A DNA stretch of 64,000 bases from Phoebastria nigripes (taxonomy: Eukaryota > Chordata > Aves > Procellariiformes > Diomedeidae): NCBI GenBank assembly GCA_035582835.1, contig JAYKAV010003376.1:1146372-1210371 (forward strand), written 5' to 3'. The notes below the pieces were generated by a model. It saw only the letters and a program-made list of their open reading frames with translations, was not told where the DNA came from and did not search any database. A program made the translations under genes and the position numbers. Of this stretch, positions 61,641 through 64,000 are shown in pieces (the stretch's first letter is position 1; each line of letters starts with the position of its first letter).

Positions 61641-64000
61641 CCTCCAGTCATCCCAATACCCCCGTGCTCTGTGACCCCTTCCCCAAAATACCCCTGGGCC
61701 TTCTCCACGTTATTCCCTAGTCCCTCATCTCCTGCCCCCATCTGACATGGGCTGGCTGCGGAGCCACAGCGCAGGCTGGCTGCCCACCCTGTCCCACAAC
61801 CGAGGGGTGGCTGGGGCAGGATGGAAGGGGTTGACAGACAGGCAGAAATAGCCCCGTTACNGTAGGCAACTGAGGACGACTGTGAATAAATGCAGAGTGA
61901 ATAGTGCTAGGTCAGATATTTTACAGATACTTATCTGATCTCCTAATATCCTGTTAAATCTCTCAGGAAATACTCAGTAAACCCTACTGCCTATGCACTG
62001 GAAGTGACAGTCTTCTGCAATTAAAAATGTCTGGAAATGGCACTCCACTTGTCTGCACAAATAATCCAGACCACAAGCAAACAAAACCAAAACTGCTTCC
62101 TCGGAAGCAGCTGTGGGGCATCTGGAAAAGGGATGCTTAGGAGACCCAAGCAGAAACGAGTTCCCCAGACTCGCTCCTCTCAGCATTTCCTACCCCGCTG
62201 CTTGTTCCCTGTTTTCCAGAGCAAATTCTCACCTGCTTATCCCTCGTGGAGGTTTTATACTGAACGGCTCTCAACCGATACCAAAAGGCAAAAAAACCCG
62301 TACCTTTACCTACCAGCTTCTCTCCTCTACTTGTGAGGGTTGTCCACTGTGCTGGTAATGGTAGGAATAAAGGCAATTAAAATCAAACTCCAGAAGTCAA
62401 TCAAATTTTTCACCCTCCATCCCTTTGTTGTGAGTGAATGCTGCGTGTTCTCCTCAAGTTACCTCCCCAAGCAACAATCCCATTTACTTTTTGACCTCGG
62501 TAAATTAAAACAAGTTTGGAGCTCTCTTGATTCAGAGCTGTGACTCCATTTACTTGTGAAATTGTTTATTCAAGCAATTCCCACTCTGTAGCATCAAAGT
62601 TTGTTGTTAATAGTTGCAGACCGTTAATCTACACGATGAATATAACAAAGCTTGTGGAAGAATCCCAAATGGACAAGCATGATAAGAGATGGGAGAAAGA
62701 GGCTGGCAAAGCTCCAGGTACATGATATTTTTGTGCCTGACCTCTTTAATTACTTGAACACCAAATTGACTGGTAGAGCTACTCCAGTAGCTACCAAGGA
62801 CTTTGATTTTTGTGAAAAAGATGCGGTTTAATTTTTATTCCCCAGTACGGAGGTACATCCATCCAGTACATTTCACCATAGTGCAAAGAGGAAATTAGTT
62901 TAAAACAGAAGGAGGAATTTCACAGCACAGCAAATGTATACGAATGCCTCTTCCAAGTCTCACTGTCAGAGAAATAGCATATTGCTAACAAGATATTAAG
63001 GGCTGTATTGTCACCTCAAGGTCTCGGATGCAGGGAACTGAGGATGAGGAGTCTGGAATGATGTTCTGGCTGCTTGTTGCAGACCCTTAATCTAAGTGAC
63101 CATCATGAAGACCATTTCTGCAGCCACTCCTCCTGGCATTGGAGAAACCAGTGGCAATGACGTCTGGATAAAAGTTTATTGGTAAATGAATGTTTTACCA
63201 CTTCAAAGATTAGTTTTTGTTTCAAATTGTAAAAAAATCTGCAACTCTTCAAACAAAAGCAGCAAACCAAATAACTACAACGCTTTCATTTTTCTCATTT
63301 CATTTGCTGGCTACATAAAATCAAATATATATCTGCTGCTGAAATCAGCATCAAGCTGGAGAGATCCTAACTTCCAGAACTTTTCCCAAAGTAGCTGGGA
63401 ATTTGCCTTTCTTCTGCCAGCCCATCAAAAGCCTGTCTCCACTCACCACATCTTGATATAGTCACTCACTGAGAAGTTTTGAAATTCCTCAGAGATTTTC
63501 ACTAAACCCCTGTAACTCCCCCCTGCCTTGAGATTTGAAACTGGAGGGTGAAAAAAAGATAGTTTTCCAGCTGCAATGTGTCTCAAATCATGAAGCCAAG
63601 ACAGAATCCTTCACTAGTTTTTGTGTTATATCCCCTCTATCAAAATTAGCGATACCTGTTTCTCCAGAAATTCACATTCGGGAAGCAAAAAATTAACAAA
63701 TCACACTGGGATATTACCTTGCACTTAAGAATTGAAAAGACCTTGCAAGTGTGAATTAAATCTCACAAAGTGCAAAAAGGTGTCATTATCATGCACATTT
63801 ACTGAAGAAAAAAGTTCAAATGATTGAACTAATGTTACTCTGTTAAATGACGAGAATATCAGAGGAGTTTATAAAGCAGAGCTCCCTCCTGAAATCAGTG
63901 AAAACCACCTGGTTCAACATCACTGATTTGTGCTAGCTATTTAGTTTGGATTGATGCTTCTTACTTTTTTGACTACAAAGTAGAGCTGTTACTGACCTTC

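Larger units (their letters stand above)
58271..64000. other. unique non-coding DNA, AT-rich core at 59090-59480
   Basis: No gene is recognised. The 131-codon frame at 58540-58935 is matched by 109- and 93-codon antisense frames. Weak MIR-like traces occur at 59778-59815 (CCATAAAATGGGTTTGATGATAC), 59850-59900 (head region, opposite orientation) and 61530-61640. Stretch 59090-59480 is AT-rich and rich in TTTATTTA and TAAT-type motifs. The final 2 kb shows nothing recognisable. Confidence 0.6.

Overview
This window looks like non-coding, single-copy bird nuclear DNA. The diagnosis rests on the repeats. A CR1 LINE at 38286-38706 ends in the ATTCTATG-type octamer tail typical of avian and other sauropsid CR1. 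The LTR at 19713-20286 matches, from memory, a solo LTR that is very common in bird genomes. There are no bacterial or phage hallmarks: no operons, no ribosome binding sites and no dense long ORFs. Dozens of isolated single N bases indicate a draft vertebrate assembly.

No protein-coding gene, tRNA, rRNA or snRNA gene can be supported. The longest open frames (264 aa at 53787-54581, 208 aa antisense to it, 179 aa at 56067-56606 on the minus strand) show no recognisable domain and look like chance or compositional openings. The window is probably intergenic, or lies inside a very large intron or lncRNA locus. A few short open segments flanked by good splice-like signals are recorded as weak exon candidates.

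Layout by region. 1-5818: unique sequence with a degraded L2/MIR-like 3' tail near 3275-3366 and a 12-G run. 5819-6834: a complete 1,006-bp solo endogenous-retrovirus LTR with a perfect 5-bp target-site duplication. 6835-16699: unique sequence with a pair of adjacent palindromes at 13340-13391 and a possible eroded LTR at about 15600-16260. 16703-16860: a 5S-rRNA-derived SINE remnant. 19713-20286: a second solo LTR, on the minus strand. 20287-38285: unique sequence with weak MIR-like fragments, a G-quadruplex motif, an exact 54-bp tandem duplication and simple repeats. 38286-38706: a 5'-truncated CR1 that keeps an intact C-terminal reading frame. 39490-39738 and 55631-55788: MIR-type (CORE) SINEs on the minus strand. 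57943-58270: an ancient CR1-like fragment. 59090-59480: AT-rich sequence resembling a conserved non-coding element.

The window therefore shows at least three layers of retroposition. Ancient amniote SINEs and LINEs are heavily eroded, a younger CR1 is intact where it survives, and two LTRs remain after internal retroviral sequence was lost by LTR-LTR recombination. I found no coherent new multi-gene system. The items most worth checking are the 5S-derived SINE remnant, the tandem palindromes, the exact 54-bp duplication and the splice-flanked open segments.
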